Origin: Blastomyces gilchristii SLH14081
Lineage: Eukaryota > Ascomycota > Eurotiomycetes > Onygenales > Ajellomycetaceae
Assembly (NCBI RefSeq): GCF_000003855.2
Contig: NW_003101680.1
Span: forward strand, 5,435,510-5,499,509
DNA length: 64,000 nt
Direction: 5' to 3'
In this document: positions 33,500 to 45,377 of the stretch, in pieces
How positions within the stretch are numbered: the first letter of the stretch is position 1
Layout of the letters: each line of letters begins with the position of its first letter
The notes under the pieces: generated by a model
Database searches by the model: none
What the model was told of the DNA's origin: nothing
The model's input: only the letters and a program-made list of their open reading frames with translations
Made by a program: the position numbers and the translations under genes

Positions 33500-34202
33500 T
33501 AAGCTTTCTTCTTATTATAAGAAGAATCTGATAATAGATTTAATAGAAGAATAGATACTCTTCTGAAAACTAATCTATAAGCTCTCTCATTATAAGACAG
33601 AGATTTTACAGACTTATATAAAGAAGAATCTGAAGAATAACTTTATCTGATCTTCACAGATCTCTATGAAAGTCTCTGTGATATTTATAAAGAAGAAGAA
33701 TAAAGATCTCAGATTATATACAGATTATTATAATCTGAACTCTAAGATAATAAAGAATCACTATCTTCTATCTCTGATTAAGAATGTAATCAACTGTCTC
33801 ACAGAAGCTATTATATTCATACAACTGAATATAATTAATGTATATATATAACTGTAAATATAGTCTGAGAATGAATGAAAGACTGTCTTTGAAACTGCAC
33901 TGAAATTATTTGAATATCTAGTGATATCTTGTAATTTGACTATTATCTTAACAGTATTTCAGTCTTTTATTAATAAAATACTTCATGTATATCTGAATAT
34001 CTTTGTGATAATATATCTGAATAATGTGATAATATACTCTGTAAAGAAGAAAGAGCATACTGAGTATATATAAAGTATGTTGAAGATCTTAGATAAGACA
34101 GAACTGTATATTAAGCTTATAAAGTATAACTTCAGTATCTGTTAGATTAATTTTCTAGAATATGTAATTACTGCAGATAATATTCAGATGAAATCTTCAC
34201 AG
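33500..34202 (+). mobile_element. Gypsy element Z, segment 3 (N-terminal RT)
   Basis: Translates into the first RT motifs: VIFIKKKNKDLRLYTDYYNLNS (family VLFVKKKDGSLRLCVDYR), then EYLVISCNLT and YLNNVIIYS (from YLDD) near 34,010-34,035, and FLEYVITADNIQMKSS at the end. It stops at the X1 insertion and continues in frame at 42422. Confidence 0.8.
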
Positions 34203-34369
34203 TGTGATTCAAAGATTGCTTAAGCCAGCGTACGATTACAGGCGTACGCCGGCTTCTTATATATTGTACGCTAAATTAATTAGTGGCCGCTATGACCTCT
34301 TTACACTTGTAAGCAAGTTCAGAAGCAGCTGTGTTATTATCTGACAGTTGTACATTCTTTCAAATCACA
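34203..34369 (-). repeat. X1 3' LTR
   Basis: 167 bp, TGTGATTC to AATCACA. The first ~100 bp retains CpG (GCGTACG, GGCGTACGCCGG). It matches the 42251-42417 copy and the 179-bp LTR of X2. Confidence 0.9.
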
Positions 34370-34789
34370 TTCTCTCTCACCAGATTCAGTTACATTTATG
34401 TGATCATGACATTCACTCTAGCTTCATGTGGATTAGCATGTCACTAGCATTCACAATCTTGTAATCTATCTCTGATTCAGCTAGCATTCTGCATACACTC
34501 TTATAAAGAAACTTTCACTATATTACATCTCTCATTCACTAACTTTTCTTATTCTTCAATCATCTTCTTCATCATTGTTATTATTAAACACTATCATTAT
34601 TTAAGATTTCTACTTCTTCTTCTGTTTAACTCTTTCTATCTGTTCATCTATCACATTGTATATGTTTCTGGCAATGATCTCTTATTCTCATAACAAGTGT
34701 TATTATAGTGCTTATATCAGACAGTTCATTAGCAGTAAGTATAACACATTGTGAAACATAATCAGAACTTGTTTATCTTCTAATAATTA

Positions 34790-36344
34790 TTGAAATGTAT
34801 TATTATGAATGACATATCTTCTTTATCTTCTCATATACTCTTGACTGTTTTTCTTCTCAGCAGGTTTCTGATTGTGTTTTCTAACACAATTTGTATAAAC
34901 ACAGATGCTGATATGTTTGTTTTTATTTATATAGAATGTTCATGCATTGATAGATCTGTGTCTGCTGATAATAGTGAACTCAATGTTGAATCATTGATTG
35001 AGAACTTGAAGAACATGATAATGAAGAAATTGTTTATATCATATATAGCTGAGTCTTTCACATTTCTCTCTGTCTCTTCTGTCACTGTTTCTTTCTCTGT
35101 CACACTCTCTCAATCTTCTACACCTGCTTCTGTGTCTGATTCTCTCACTTCTGCTATCTCTGTTTCTGCAATCCCTACTTCTGCTACTTCTGCTTCTGTC
35201 ACTGTCTTCATTACTAGCTCTTCTCATTTCAAGAAGATGTTGTGTAGACTTAGTAAATTATATTTCTCAGTGTGTACACTTCTGCTCTTCTTGCTGATCT
35301 CTAAAATAATTTATTATATAAAGACAGTGTATAATATAACTATCTGAAGCTTGATTGCAGACACTGATTATTACATTCATTTTAAATATTTGTGATAAAA
35401 CAATTGTTTATTTATATCAGAGAATCACTCTCTCTCTTAACAGTATTAAGATTGTAAGTCTTTTTCTTTTCATCTTTTCTTTCTGATGCTGATTTTTCTA
35501 TTCTTAGAGAAAATTGTTATAGATTTTATTATATATGAAGTTGTAATATTCACAGATATCAAGAAACTTTTTATAACTGTAAAGTTTAATGTTATAGAGA
35601 CATCTACTCTAATGAATTTCTTCAGAATAATAGATCTATATTAATCTATTCTCTGATATCTGTTATCTGACTTCATGATCCAGGCAAAAGATATCTGTGT
35701 TTTCAGAAATGAGAATGCAGATATTGTACTCTTTTACACCTGTAGATATGAGGCTTGTATATCTTATCTGAGATGTTATTATAAGAATGAGCTGTTCATA
35801 TACTGTGTTCTGCTTTCTGCATTCTCTCATGTCTCTCTCTCTCTTTCTGAGAAGTCTTGTGCATGTTGTAATTGCATGTACAACTCTAAGACTAGTAGAT
35901 ATTTGTTCAGTAACTGTTTTCATCTCTGATTTTGCAATTTTTGTATACTAATAATGATTCTTAGTTGCTTCAGTGTCAGAGACTATTCTAATTGAAGATG
36001 AGAACACTGCTGAGACTACTCTCTTCTGTTCTTAGACTTCTTCTGTTACTTTCTCTCTCTTCTCTGTGAGAAAGATTGTATATACACTGAGTCATAAGTG
36101 TTCAGTTCTGAGTGATTCTCATCATCATTTATTCAGTTCTGCATCTTCTTCTTCTTCTGTTTCTTCTGTCTCTATTTCTTCTGTTCTGACTTCTGATTCT
36201 GTGAGTTCTATACTCTTCTTCAATTTTTCTACATGTATGTGTATGCATTTCTATATTGACATTTCAGTCAATCTTGTGATAAATGACATTAATGTTATAT
36301 ACAGAGTGATAGAGAAATCAGAGACATGCACAGTGTTATTGTAA
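34790..36344 (+). pseudogene. Antisense accessory reading frames of X1
   Basis: Opposite to pol, three open plus-strand pieces (185, 84 and 92 residues at 34790-35347, 35675-35929 and 36066-36344) have clear counterparts in X2 on its antisense strand (62975-63172, 62152-62403, 61896-62117). The first shares MFVFIYIE and LNVESLIENLKN and then becomes Ser/Thr-rich. The second is Cys-rich, with conserved YEACISYLR-like and KxCxxCNxMYNSK text, so it may bind zinc. The coding strand of this region could instead be minus: an RS-rich frame at 35039-35227 (MRRASNEDSDRSRSSRSRD) is also shared with X2 (62861-63043). The function is unknown. Confidence 0.45.
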
Positions 36345-37189
36345 GAGTAGCTTACAGCTCTCAAATCTCTTATAGATCTTGAGTTTTGAGATTTCCTTTA
36401 TTTTTAGTGTTTTTCAAATGATGTGATGTTGGAAATAGATTAACATATGATGTATGAAAATGAATGAGATGTGTATAATAACATTTGTCTTTACAGCTGA
36501 CTCTTACAGTTGATGATCAATTCATTATCTCTTTTCTTTTCTTACACTTTTTCTTTGTCTGCTAGTCACTACTCTTATACAATCTCTATATGATAGAGTG
36601 TTCAGTGACTAGGTTCAGCAGCTTTCATCTTTTATAATTCTGTCTCATATATTATACTGTCTCTCTTCACCTGCTCAGACTACTACAGTGAACAGCTTAT
36701 CAAAACTAATCTTGCTCAATCTCTGAGTATTCTCAGAGATTGAGATGACTTAGTCTCATATATCTGCAGATGTTTCAGATGCTTCATCCTCTGTTGTCTC
36801 TGTGATTGAACTAGTATAAACAGTTGAATTCAACTCTGAATTTCTTTTTCTTCTGTAATCTGATTCATGTACAAGTCTGCTGCTTTGAGACTGCTCTTTA
36901 CTATGTTACATCTGCTGTCTGCAGTGTATTATCATATAACTGACTACAGTCTCATCACTTATTAAAGTGTGATATTTATCTGATTTCTTCATTTCTTCTC
37001 ATTCTTTTCTTATAATCATGAAAAGATCAGAATAAGTGAGATTATCTGATTTGTAAGTGTCTATAATTTCTCTTACTTTGTGAGACTTTTTAATTATAAG
37101 CTTCTTCTTTTTCAACACTGATGATAGTACTGTGAATAACTATAATCTACTCAGATCTTATATCTTTGCTTTCACAAGTTATAAATCAT

Positions 37190-40100
37190 TTATTAAGTTG
37201 TGTAAGATTCATCTCTCTGATTCTTTCAATGTATATATTCTCAGAGAATGTGATTTAAGTATTTTATATGACTCAAATCATCTGGATTGAAACTTCTCAG
37301 ATCTCTTATTATATATGAGAACTTACATTCTCATCTTGAGACTTGATTTCTTAACTAGTGAGTCTCATATTCTTTTTGATTGAATTGCTTGATTCAGGAG
37401 TAACTTGTTAGCTTTTATATATGTGTGACTGATCTCTTTCAATCTTAGTTTCATGTCTGTGACTGTTGTGTCTGCAACTGCTACTACTGTGTCTGCAACT
37501 ACTGTTCTCTCTCTTACCTTTTTCAAAGCATTCTTCAGAATGTGCAGATGCAATTCATACAATAGATAGAATGATGAATACTTGAAGACTGCATGCTGTT
37601 GAATCTGTGTAGTCAATAGTACCTGTCTGAGATATTCATCTCATAGTCTCATAGACTTGCTCACTAGATATTTTATCAGCATATTACTCAAGATTTCATT
37701 TAAGTGTTTCATCTTCTTATTTATCTGTGAATGATATGATGTTGTTCTATGATATCTTATCTGTAACTAGCTCATGAAATGCCTTACTACTCCTTCTATA
37801 AGATTTGCACTGTTATCAGTTAGAATCTCACACAGCATTTCATAGTTAACATAGATTTCATTATGTAGAAACTTTGTCATCATCTTCTCTGTTATCTCTG
37901 AAACTGCTTTTATGACTGATCAGTCAGTAGTATAATTAATAGCAGTGATTATTCATTGATTTTCATTTAATATTCATAGTAATATGTCTATGAGATTCAT
38001 CTCTCATTGTTTGAATGATTGTATTATACACTTCATCTGATATTATACTTTCTCACATTCTAATTCTTTCTTAGATTCTTTCATAACCTGATAATTCAGA
38101 CACTTATGAGTGTACATCTGAATGTTCTTGATCATGCTTAGTCAGTATACTCTTGATTCAAGTATATCTATGAGTTCAGAGCTTTCTAAGTGACTGAATT
38201 CCTTGTGCATGTGAGTTATCAAGTTCTATCTAAATAAAGATTCTAAATAGAGAGCTTCTACATATTCTAAATTGCAGTAAAGCACAACATTGTTTTTCAA
38301 TTTTCTCAGCTTGAAGTTTAAAAGTATCTCTCTACTACTCTCACAAGATGCTTGTTATCTGATATCTTATCATTCTTCAAGTGAGAGATTATGATGTTCA
38401 CTCATTCTGATTCCTTACACTCTCTCAGTGTGTTTAATGTGAACTTCTCTTGTATCTGGTTTGCAGAACTCTCATTCATGAAATTGAGTCTGTGACTAAT
38501 TGTATCAGGTATCACAGTGTCTGATCCCTTTCAGTATTTGATATGAAGATTGTATACTTGAAACTCTGAGATTCAATGTACTTAGTGTTTGAAAGGTTTT
38601 ATTATCAATTATAAATAGATGAGACTTTTGTAATCTGTGATCACTGTTGTTATATACCTGTTATCAATATATCTATTTCATAATACTAGTGTGTGCTTAA
38701 TTACTAGTAATTTCTTTTCATGTACTGAGTAATTAAGCTCAGCATTTAATAGTTTTCTATCATTATATATCACTGAGTGCAGCTTGCTGTTCTTACTTAT
38801 CTGTAGAAGAGTGTCTCTGATAGCTCATTTAAATATGTCTATCTCAATATAAAAAGGTTTATCACAATCTGATTGAATCAGCACTGAGAATGTTATTACA
38901 TGTTTTCTCAGTGTGAGAAAAGTCTCTTCACACACAGTATTTCAGATGATTGAATGAAACTTCTTCTTTCACAGATTTGCATCTATTTCTCTTAAGAGAT
39001 CTGAGAGTGATGCAGATATTTATATAAAATTCTTGATAAATCTGTGATAATATGAGATCAACTCAAGAAACTGTTATACATGATGTATATTTCTCAGTCA
39101 TAATCAATTCACTATGACATTCAATTTCTTCAGAATGAGGTGTATACAGTCATCACTTACTACATGTTCTATGAACTTCAACTCTTCTATTTCAAATATA
39201 TACTTTGTTGATTTAATATAGAGCTTATGCTCTGTTAGAGTTGTAAGCACTTTATTAAGATACTTCAGATATTTGTTATATGAGTTTGAAAAGACTAGAA
39301 TGTCATTGAGATATATAAGGTATGAGATTCCATTCTATTTATAAAGAATTGTATTTATCATTGTTTGAAAGATGACAGGTGCATTTGTCAGACTAAATAA
39401 CATTATCAGGAATTTGAACTTCTCTCATTATATATTAAACACAGTTCACAGAACTGACAGTTTATCTACACAGATCTGTCAGTATTCTGAGAGAAGATCA
39501 ATCTTTAATAGATATCAGATGTTTTCAACTGTATTCAACTGTTATTGAATTCATAGCAATCAATATTTATTCTTGATTGTAAGCTTATTAAGTGCTTGAT
39601 AATTGATACATATTCATTACTTCTCATCTGTCTTTTTCATGAATAGAACTGAAAAGCCTCACATACTTGATAAGAATTATATGAGATCATGTTCTAGAAG
39701 GTCTGTGATCTGATACTTCTGTTCTTTGAGATGTGTTTGTGACAGAGAGTATGCATTCTGATTAACTGGTTTTGTGTTCTCTGTGTCAATCTCATGTATA
39801 AATCCTCATTTCAGCAATAATTCTGGTGAAAGATCTGTTTAAAAGATCTTCTTATACTTCTTCAGAAGCTTCTTTATATGCTTGTTCTTTCATATATTCT
39901 TTATCTTGGTTTTCTCTGCTTTCAGGTTCTGTATGACATACAGAATGCTTTCAGATGAGGTCTTACAAATTATTCTCTTTGCTTATTAATGTGTAAGCAG
40001 ATTTAATCCTTCTATATCAGAGACATGAAATGTTCTTCTCATATCAGTTAATAGAATTATATGAACTGTTTTCTTTCTATCAGTCAACTGCATATGACAT

Positions 40101-40500
40101 GTACATCATTGAATCTACAGATTGAATCTTTAAAACTAATCAAGTCTGAGAATAAGATTGTATTTCATGTTCTACAGCTCTTATACTCAAATATAGTAAG
40201 ATCATTCTCTGAAGTGCAAGGAAACTCTTACTCTTGCAGATGATATCAAATATCAGTTATCAGATAATCTTATATATTAGAAATTCTTCACTCAGTGAAC
40301 CTCTTTCAGTCTTCAGATTATATAATTATTAATATATTATATAGAAGCTTTTATATCTGCTAATACTTTTGCAGTCATCTCTTAATTCTTATTCAAGTGT
40401 CTCTTATACATTAACATTTCAGGTCTTAAGATATTGAGATGAGTGTCTACTTCATCATTCTTATCTACATTTCATTCAAGAGCCTGCTTTCTCTTGATAT
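37190..40500 (-). pseudogene. X1 pol (RT, RNase H, integrase), inactivated
   Basis: RT is near 39,260-39,700: FKFLIMLFSLTNAPVIFQ, then IYLNDILVFS with the catalytic box YLDD changed to YLND, and LFMKKTDEK upstream. The integrase core is near 37,690-37,930 (ILTDNSANLIEGVVRHFM, then HRTTSYHSQINKK). A C-terminal piece SSFYLLYELHLHILK near 37,530 matches the typical SPFYLLYG box. There are many stops. No chromodomain was recognised. Confidence 0.8.
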
Positions 40501-40559
40501 TTACAGAATTCAGAGAGTCATCTAATACAGACATCTCTTTCACTTTGAAGACTTTTCAT

Positions 40560-41853
40560 AGAATATCAGTGAGTGTCTCTGAGCTCACTGATTCTGCTAG
40601 TTTTTTGACTCTCTTACTTCTCTTAACTGTGTATGCTGAGTGTAATCTTTTATATCATGATTTTAATATCTACAGTTAAAGCAAGCTCAATACTTGTAAT
40701 ATCAAGATTTTCACTTAGAGAATTTCTTTTTCAGGAGATTCAGTGCTTTAGTGATAGCATTCAGATCTAGATTCATTATATCTGAATGTGTGACTTATAT
40801 TATAGAAGTCTGATTATCTGTTCTCTGCTGAGATATACTTAATTGCAGTATTTTCTATTATAATTAACTTACTTATTTCTATATAATGAGAATATTATAC
40901 ACTTCTTTCACTGTATCTGATTGTAAGATTAAGCATTTTCATTCTTCTCTTAACTTAGATGTAAGATTATGAATGAAGATCTATAAACAGAAAGATGTTA
41001 GAAGCTCTTCATTCAATACAAGATAGTATAAGCTGAAGTGTGTGAAGTATAATATAAGATTACTCACTTATCTACACTTAGTAAAGTGTTTATAATGCTT
41101 ATCTTATGTATTCACTTTCTCAAAGTTATGTAAGATTCATTTGAAAAACTTATTTCATATTTATAAGAATAAATATTGCTCTGAGTCTGTGAGATTTATC
41201 TTTTTATCAATTATTTATAATAACTTCACTTTTCTGCATAGAAACACAGCAGATCTTAAGACTTGTTAAAATTCTGTTAACTGTCTGTCTATGAGTTCAT
41301 ATTCAATCTGATAATATGATTGCATCTGACTTAGTCAGCTGATTGCAGCATCATTTTTTCAGTTGTTATTAAAGCTTGATAATTTCAGTAGATCTTCTGA
41401 CTTAATATATCTCATGCTCAGATTCTCATTCTGCACAGTGATCTTCAATGATATGTATACTTCTGAAGAGATTGTGAATAATTATGATGAGATCTTCAGG
41501 TTCAGTGTAGTCACATATCTGTGTAAACATTCAATCTCTCACTGCAGATCTAAGATCTGATTTTCTCTATTCTTATTAATAGTGATGATTGCATCAGTGA
41601 AGCTCTTCATAGTGAATACTTAATTCACTGTGAATGTCAATTGTTATTTGACTTCTGTCTTGACCTGTCACTGTGTATACAAGGCCTTGATCTTGTTTAG
41701 AATTCTTGTATATGTATGAAGCTTTGATTTCAGTTCAGCAGTTTCAGTCACTTTTCTTACTACTTTAAGTAAACTCTCTGAGAGGTTCTGCATATCTTCT
41801 GATTCAGATAACAGAGAAGAGTGTTGTTCATATTGACTAGAGAAGGTATTCAT
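40560..41853 (-). pseudogene. X1 gag, inactivated
   Basis: The probable start is at 41853 (MNTFSSQYEQHSSLL, a 61-residue open piece rich in Ser, Glu and Lys). A CX2CX4HX4C knuckle is recognisable near 40,635-40,690 as CFNCRY-stop-NHDIKDY, with the last Cys now Tyr. The frame has many stops. Confidence 0.6.
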
Positions 41854-42250
41854 TGCAGTGATTTCTTATTGATTGTACAATGTCTATTGTTATATCACTA
41901 TATTGTTATATGATTTCTGTTATCATTGTATAACTTCAGTGATAATCATCTTCTTCTTTTATTTCTCTGAGTGAAGAGCAGTCTTCTTTCAATCTGGTTT
42001 ACTGCTTTCATTCTCTTTCTCACATCTCATCTGTTCACATCTCATACATGACATTTATCTGGGCATGAAGTTTTCCTCTGATAAGTGAAGCAGCATCAAT
42101 TGAATACTCTTTCACTCATCACTCTTCATACACTATCTTTTGAGATGTTCTAGAACCACAGACATAATAACTATGAATTACTTCATAGATGGAATTATCA
42201 TGCTCTGGAGAAGTCTGTGCTTCTCACCAGTTTTTGGACATACTATCAGA

Positions 42251-42417
42251 TGTGATTCAAAGATTGCTTGAGTCAGTGTATGATTACAGATGTATGCTGG
42301 CTTCTTATATATTGTATGCTAAATTAATTAGTGGCCGCTATGGCCTCTTTACACTCGTAAGCAAGTTCGGAAGCGGCCGCGTTATTATCCGACGGTCGTA
42401 CGTTCTTCCGAACCACA
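42251..42417 (-). repeat. X1 5' LTR
   Basis: 167 bp, TGTGATTC to GAACCACA. Its right half (42,330-42,417) is almost unmutated and rich in CpG. Confidence 0.9.
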
Positions 42418-43004
42418 ACAGATTGAGACTATTCTATTATAATCAGAGTTAACTAGTATTCATAAGATTCAGATCTTTCTGAGCTTTGTGAATTTCTATA
42501 AACAGTTTATCTTTATATTTATGAGAATCTTCTTAACTCTTATAAACATGCTGAAGAGTGAAAATAAGAAGAAGTCATTCTATGAATAGAGAATGAAAAG
42601 ATTGTTAAGAAGAAAGAACTGTAAGAACTTTTCTATTTTAGAAGCTTATAAGATCTTTATAAGATTGAAACAGATATTTACAGACACAGTGATACTATTT
42701 CACTTTGATTTCTTACTCTTAATCAGATTAAAGACAGATATCTTCTTCTTTACAATTTCAGAAATAGTCTTATAACTACAGTTAAATAAGAACTGAGTTT
42801 CAGTGATCTTTTTCTTATAGAAGATATAACTTATGAAGATTAACTATAACATTTATAATTAAGAGCTTTTTATAATAGTGAAATTCTTTCATCACTGACA
42901 TTACTACTTTGAGAGTCTTATAACAGTGATTACTGTTAGAACTGATTATAATAGCTTATAACAGTTTACTTTAATCAAGAAACTCTCACAGTAGCAGATC
43001 TGCT
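42418..43004 (+). mobile_element. Gypsy element Z, segment 4 (RT end and RNase H)
   Basis: Continues segment 3: QIETILL, ELTSIHKIQIFLSFVNFYKQFI (family FLGFANFYRRFI), then RLKQIFTDTVILFHFD of the RNase H linker. It is interrupted by a MITE with the 8-bp duplication GATCTGCT. Confidence 0.8.
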
Positions 43005-43509
43005 TAGACTGGCCGCTGAGATCATAAATTTCATATTTGATTTCATTTGATCTGATCGCATACATTTCTTGATGTGAATCCCGCTGAGACTAGTCATCAA
43101 AAAAACATGCAAAGTGACTATATATCAGATCTTAAAATGAAACCATGACTTGAAAAAAATAAGAAAGTGATTTCATTTGATCTCATTTAGTCTCATTCTT
43201 GGCATAAAGTTACTATTTTTAAACATTTTAAGGTTTTTTTAGACTATTTTTAATTTTTTAAAAAGTAATGCTTTTTGATAACACTCAAATGAGATTTAAA
43301 GTCACTTAAAGCAATAAAAATAATTTAAATTGAGAAGTGAAAATCATGATTCTATTTGAAAAATGTGACAAGAGTAGACAGTAAGTCTCACTGAGACAGT
43401 ATGAGACTACTATCTAATGTTAAAACTGTGTAATGAGATTAGTCAAATTGATAATAAGACTATCAAAAAATCTGATTCTGATCTCAGACACGGTCACATG
43501 ATCAGTCTA
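43005..43509. mobile_element. hAT-like MITE, copy b
   Basis: 505 bp, TAGACTGGCCG...CAGTCTA, flanked by the exact 8-bp duplication GATCTGCT (42997-43004 and 43510-43517). Colinear with copy a at 15377. Inserted in the RNase H part of Z. Confidence 0.85.
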
Positions 43510-44019
43510 GATCTGCTGAGCTCAGAGACTGAGTGAATTCTGATTCAAGATAGAGTATATTAAGAGAACTAAGAACTCAGTGAACAGACTCTCTTATAGA
43601 TCAGACTATATTAAGAAGATCAGAATGACAGACATAGAGAAGTTAGAGAAGACAGAAAAGCTTTATAGAATACTTAAACTGAGTGTTATAAAGAGATTAA
43701 CTGAAGAGTCTCTTAATTCTCTATAAGAGAAGAGAGAGAAGAGAGAAAAGAAGCCTGTATAACTACTCTCTATAATACTGAGAGTCAATACTCTGAGAAT
43801 CTCTGTGAGAATTCTTGAAGAGAGTATCTATAATCTGAAGAATTTGTATGCTTTAAGAAGTGCTATAAAAGATTTAATATAAGAAGAAACAGAGTATAAG
43901 TCTTTATAAGATCTTCTATTCAGATTGTCTGAACTGCAACTGAAGAATGAATATGCTCAGTATATTCAGAAACTGCTTACAGCAGAGATCAACTCTGCAG
44001 AAATCAATTCATTATTTCT
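43510..44019 (+). mobile_element. Gypsy element Z, segment 5
   Basis: This segment completes the RNase H end (counterpart of the LSxxDFxIEYRPG and NPADxxSR stretch) and enters an unassigned linker before LINE3 starts near 44,020. The Z integrase is not seen in the window. Confidence 0.6.
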
Positions 44020-45000
44020 CGACCAAAAAAAAAGCCGCTCTACCACGAACTCGCTCGATTTTTCGAATAAGAACCCGCCGATAGATCCATCGAAAAGCCC
44101 TCGATCATACGAGCATTTTGACCCCATCGCCGACCGCATACCCCGTGTGGTGGTGGAGTTATCCAGCCAAATGTGAACCAGACGTCGTTCGAAACTCCTG
44201 TGTGAGATTATCCCCCATTCTCCCCTATCACACCACAACCCCAGGCCAAATTGCCATACAAATTGTAAGATGAAGAGACCTAGCCATATGCACTAATCAT
44301 CTTGATTTTGGAAGATTCTCAATCTGTAATTGTGAAGATATCTGAGAAGCAATCTCCGCGAAAACCCTGTCCATCTTTGATGTTTCAAAACATTAACACC
44401 AAGTCTCACCCTTGTACCGCCCTTCCCAATCTGGCTCATCATCAGCAGAAAAATACAAAAAGATATCTCAGTGATAATATCAAGTATATAATCAACAGAC
44501 ACTTCTGAAGTGCAATCTTCATGATCTGTTGTCAATGTATCTAGACTTCAATGTCAAGTCTCACCCTTGTACTACCTCTCTTAATCTGGCTTATCTCTGA
44601 CAGAATAATACAAAAAGGTACCTCAGTAACAGTATTCAATATATAATCAGTGAACAATGAGGCAACAGTATATTAATAACTATAAAATCAGTATACTTTA
44701 AGATCTGACTGAGCCTTTGATCTCTGCACAGTGAGATATATTAAATCTAGTTTTAATATCTTAATATTCAATAGATTCTATAAGAGATTGAGAACAGTAA
44801 TACTAGATTTCTATTGAATTTGAGAATTAATTCTATATTAATATAATCATTGATAAAGTCTTCTATTTTAAGATATAAATAATCAGTTCCTCTACATCTC
44901 ACTGATAATATTTATATTATTATATAGAAATAGAGTTATATTCTCTATAATATCAAGACTCTGAAGAGAGAAAGTCTTGATAGAGAGTATACAGTAGTGT
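44020..45000 (+). mobile_element. LINE3, 5' UTR segment
   Basis: Inverted counterpart of the LINE1 and LINE2 5' ends. The first ~220 bp (44,035-44,250) is almost unmutated. The two ~155-bp monomers are recognisable near 44,410-44,470 and 44,560-44,625. It is interrupted at 45000 by LINE2 and resumes at 52679. The exact 5' end is uncertain by about 20 bp. Confidence 0.75.
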
Positions 45001-45377
45001 TATTATTATTATTATTCTTCAATTATAGATATATGCAGTTAGAGACTATGACATCTACCTGAGAACCTTTAGTTCTCAGGGTTTTTCCTATATCTATAGA
45101 GTCAACTATTATACACTTATCAATTTCAGATATGCAAAATCAGAAAATTCCAGCCCAGAATATAAAAACTGTTTACAAATTGCAGTATTTCAATACCTAT
45201 TAATACTTTGAAACCATTTGAAAACATCATGACAAAGGAAAAGAGAACATAGTCCTAAAGATAGACACATTAAATAGATAGATAGAAAAGAACAGAAAGA
45301 AACAAGTACAGTAAAGAAAGACTATAACAAAATAAAATTATGAAAAGATAGTATATAGCTGTTTTAACAGACTATAT

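Larger units (their letters stand above)
34203..42417 (-). mobile_element. X1: second Gypsy family, nested in the RT of Z
   Basis: An 8215-bp element with two LTRs of equal length, only 167 bp (34203-34369 and 42251-42417), both TGTGATTC...CACA. The 4-bp target duplication ACAG is present (34199-34202 and 42418-42421). The coding strand is minus: gag at high coordinates, then PR/RT/RNase H/integrase, then a ~2.8-kb region before the 3' LTR. Removing the element restores the RT frame of Z. A fragment X2 lies at 61929-63893. Confidence 0.9.
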
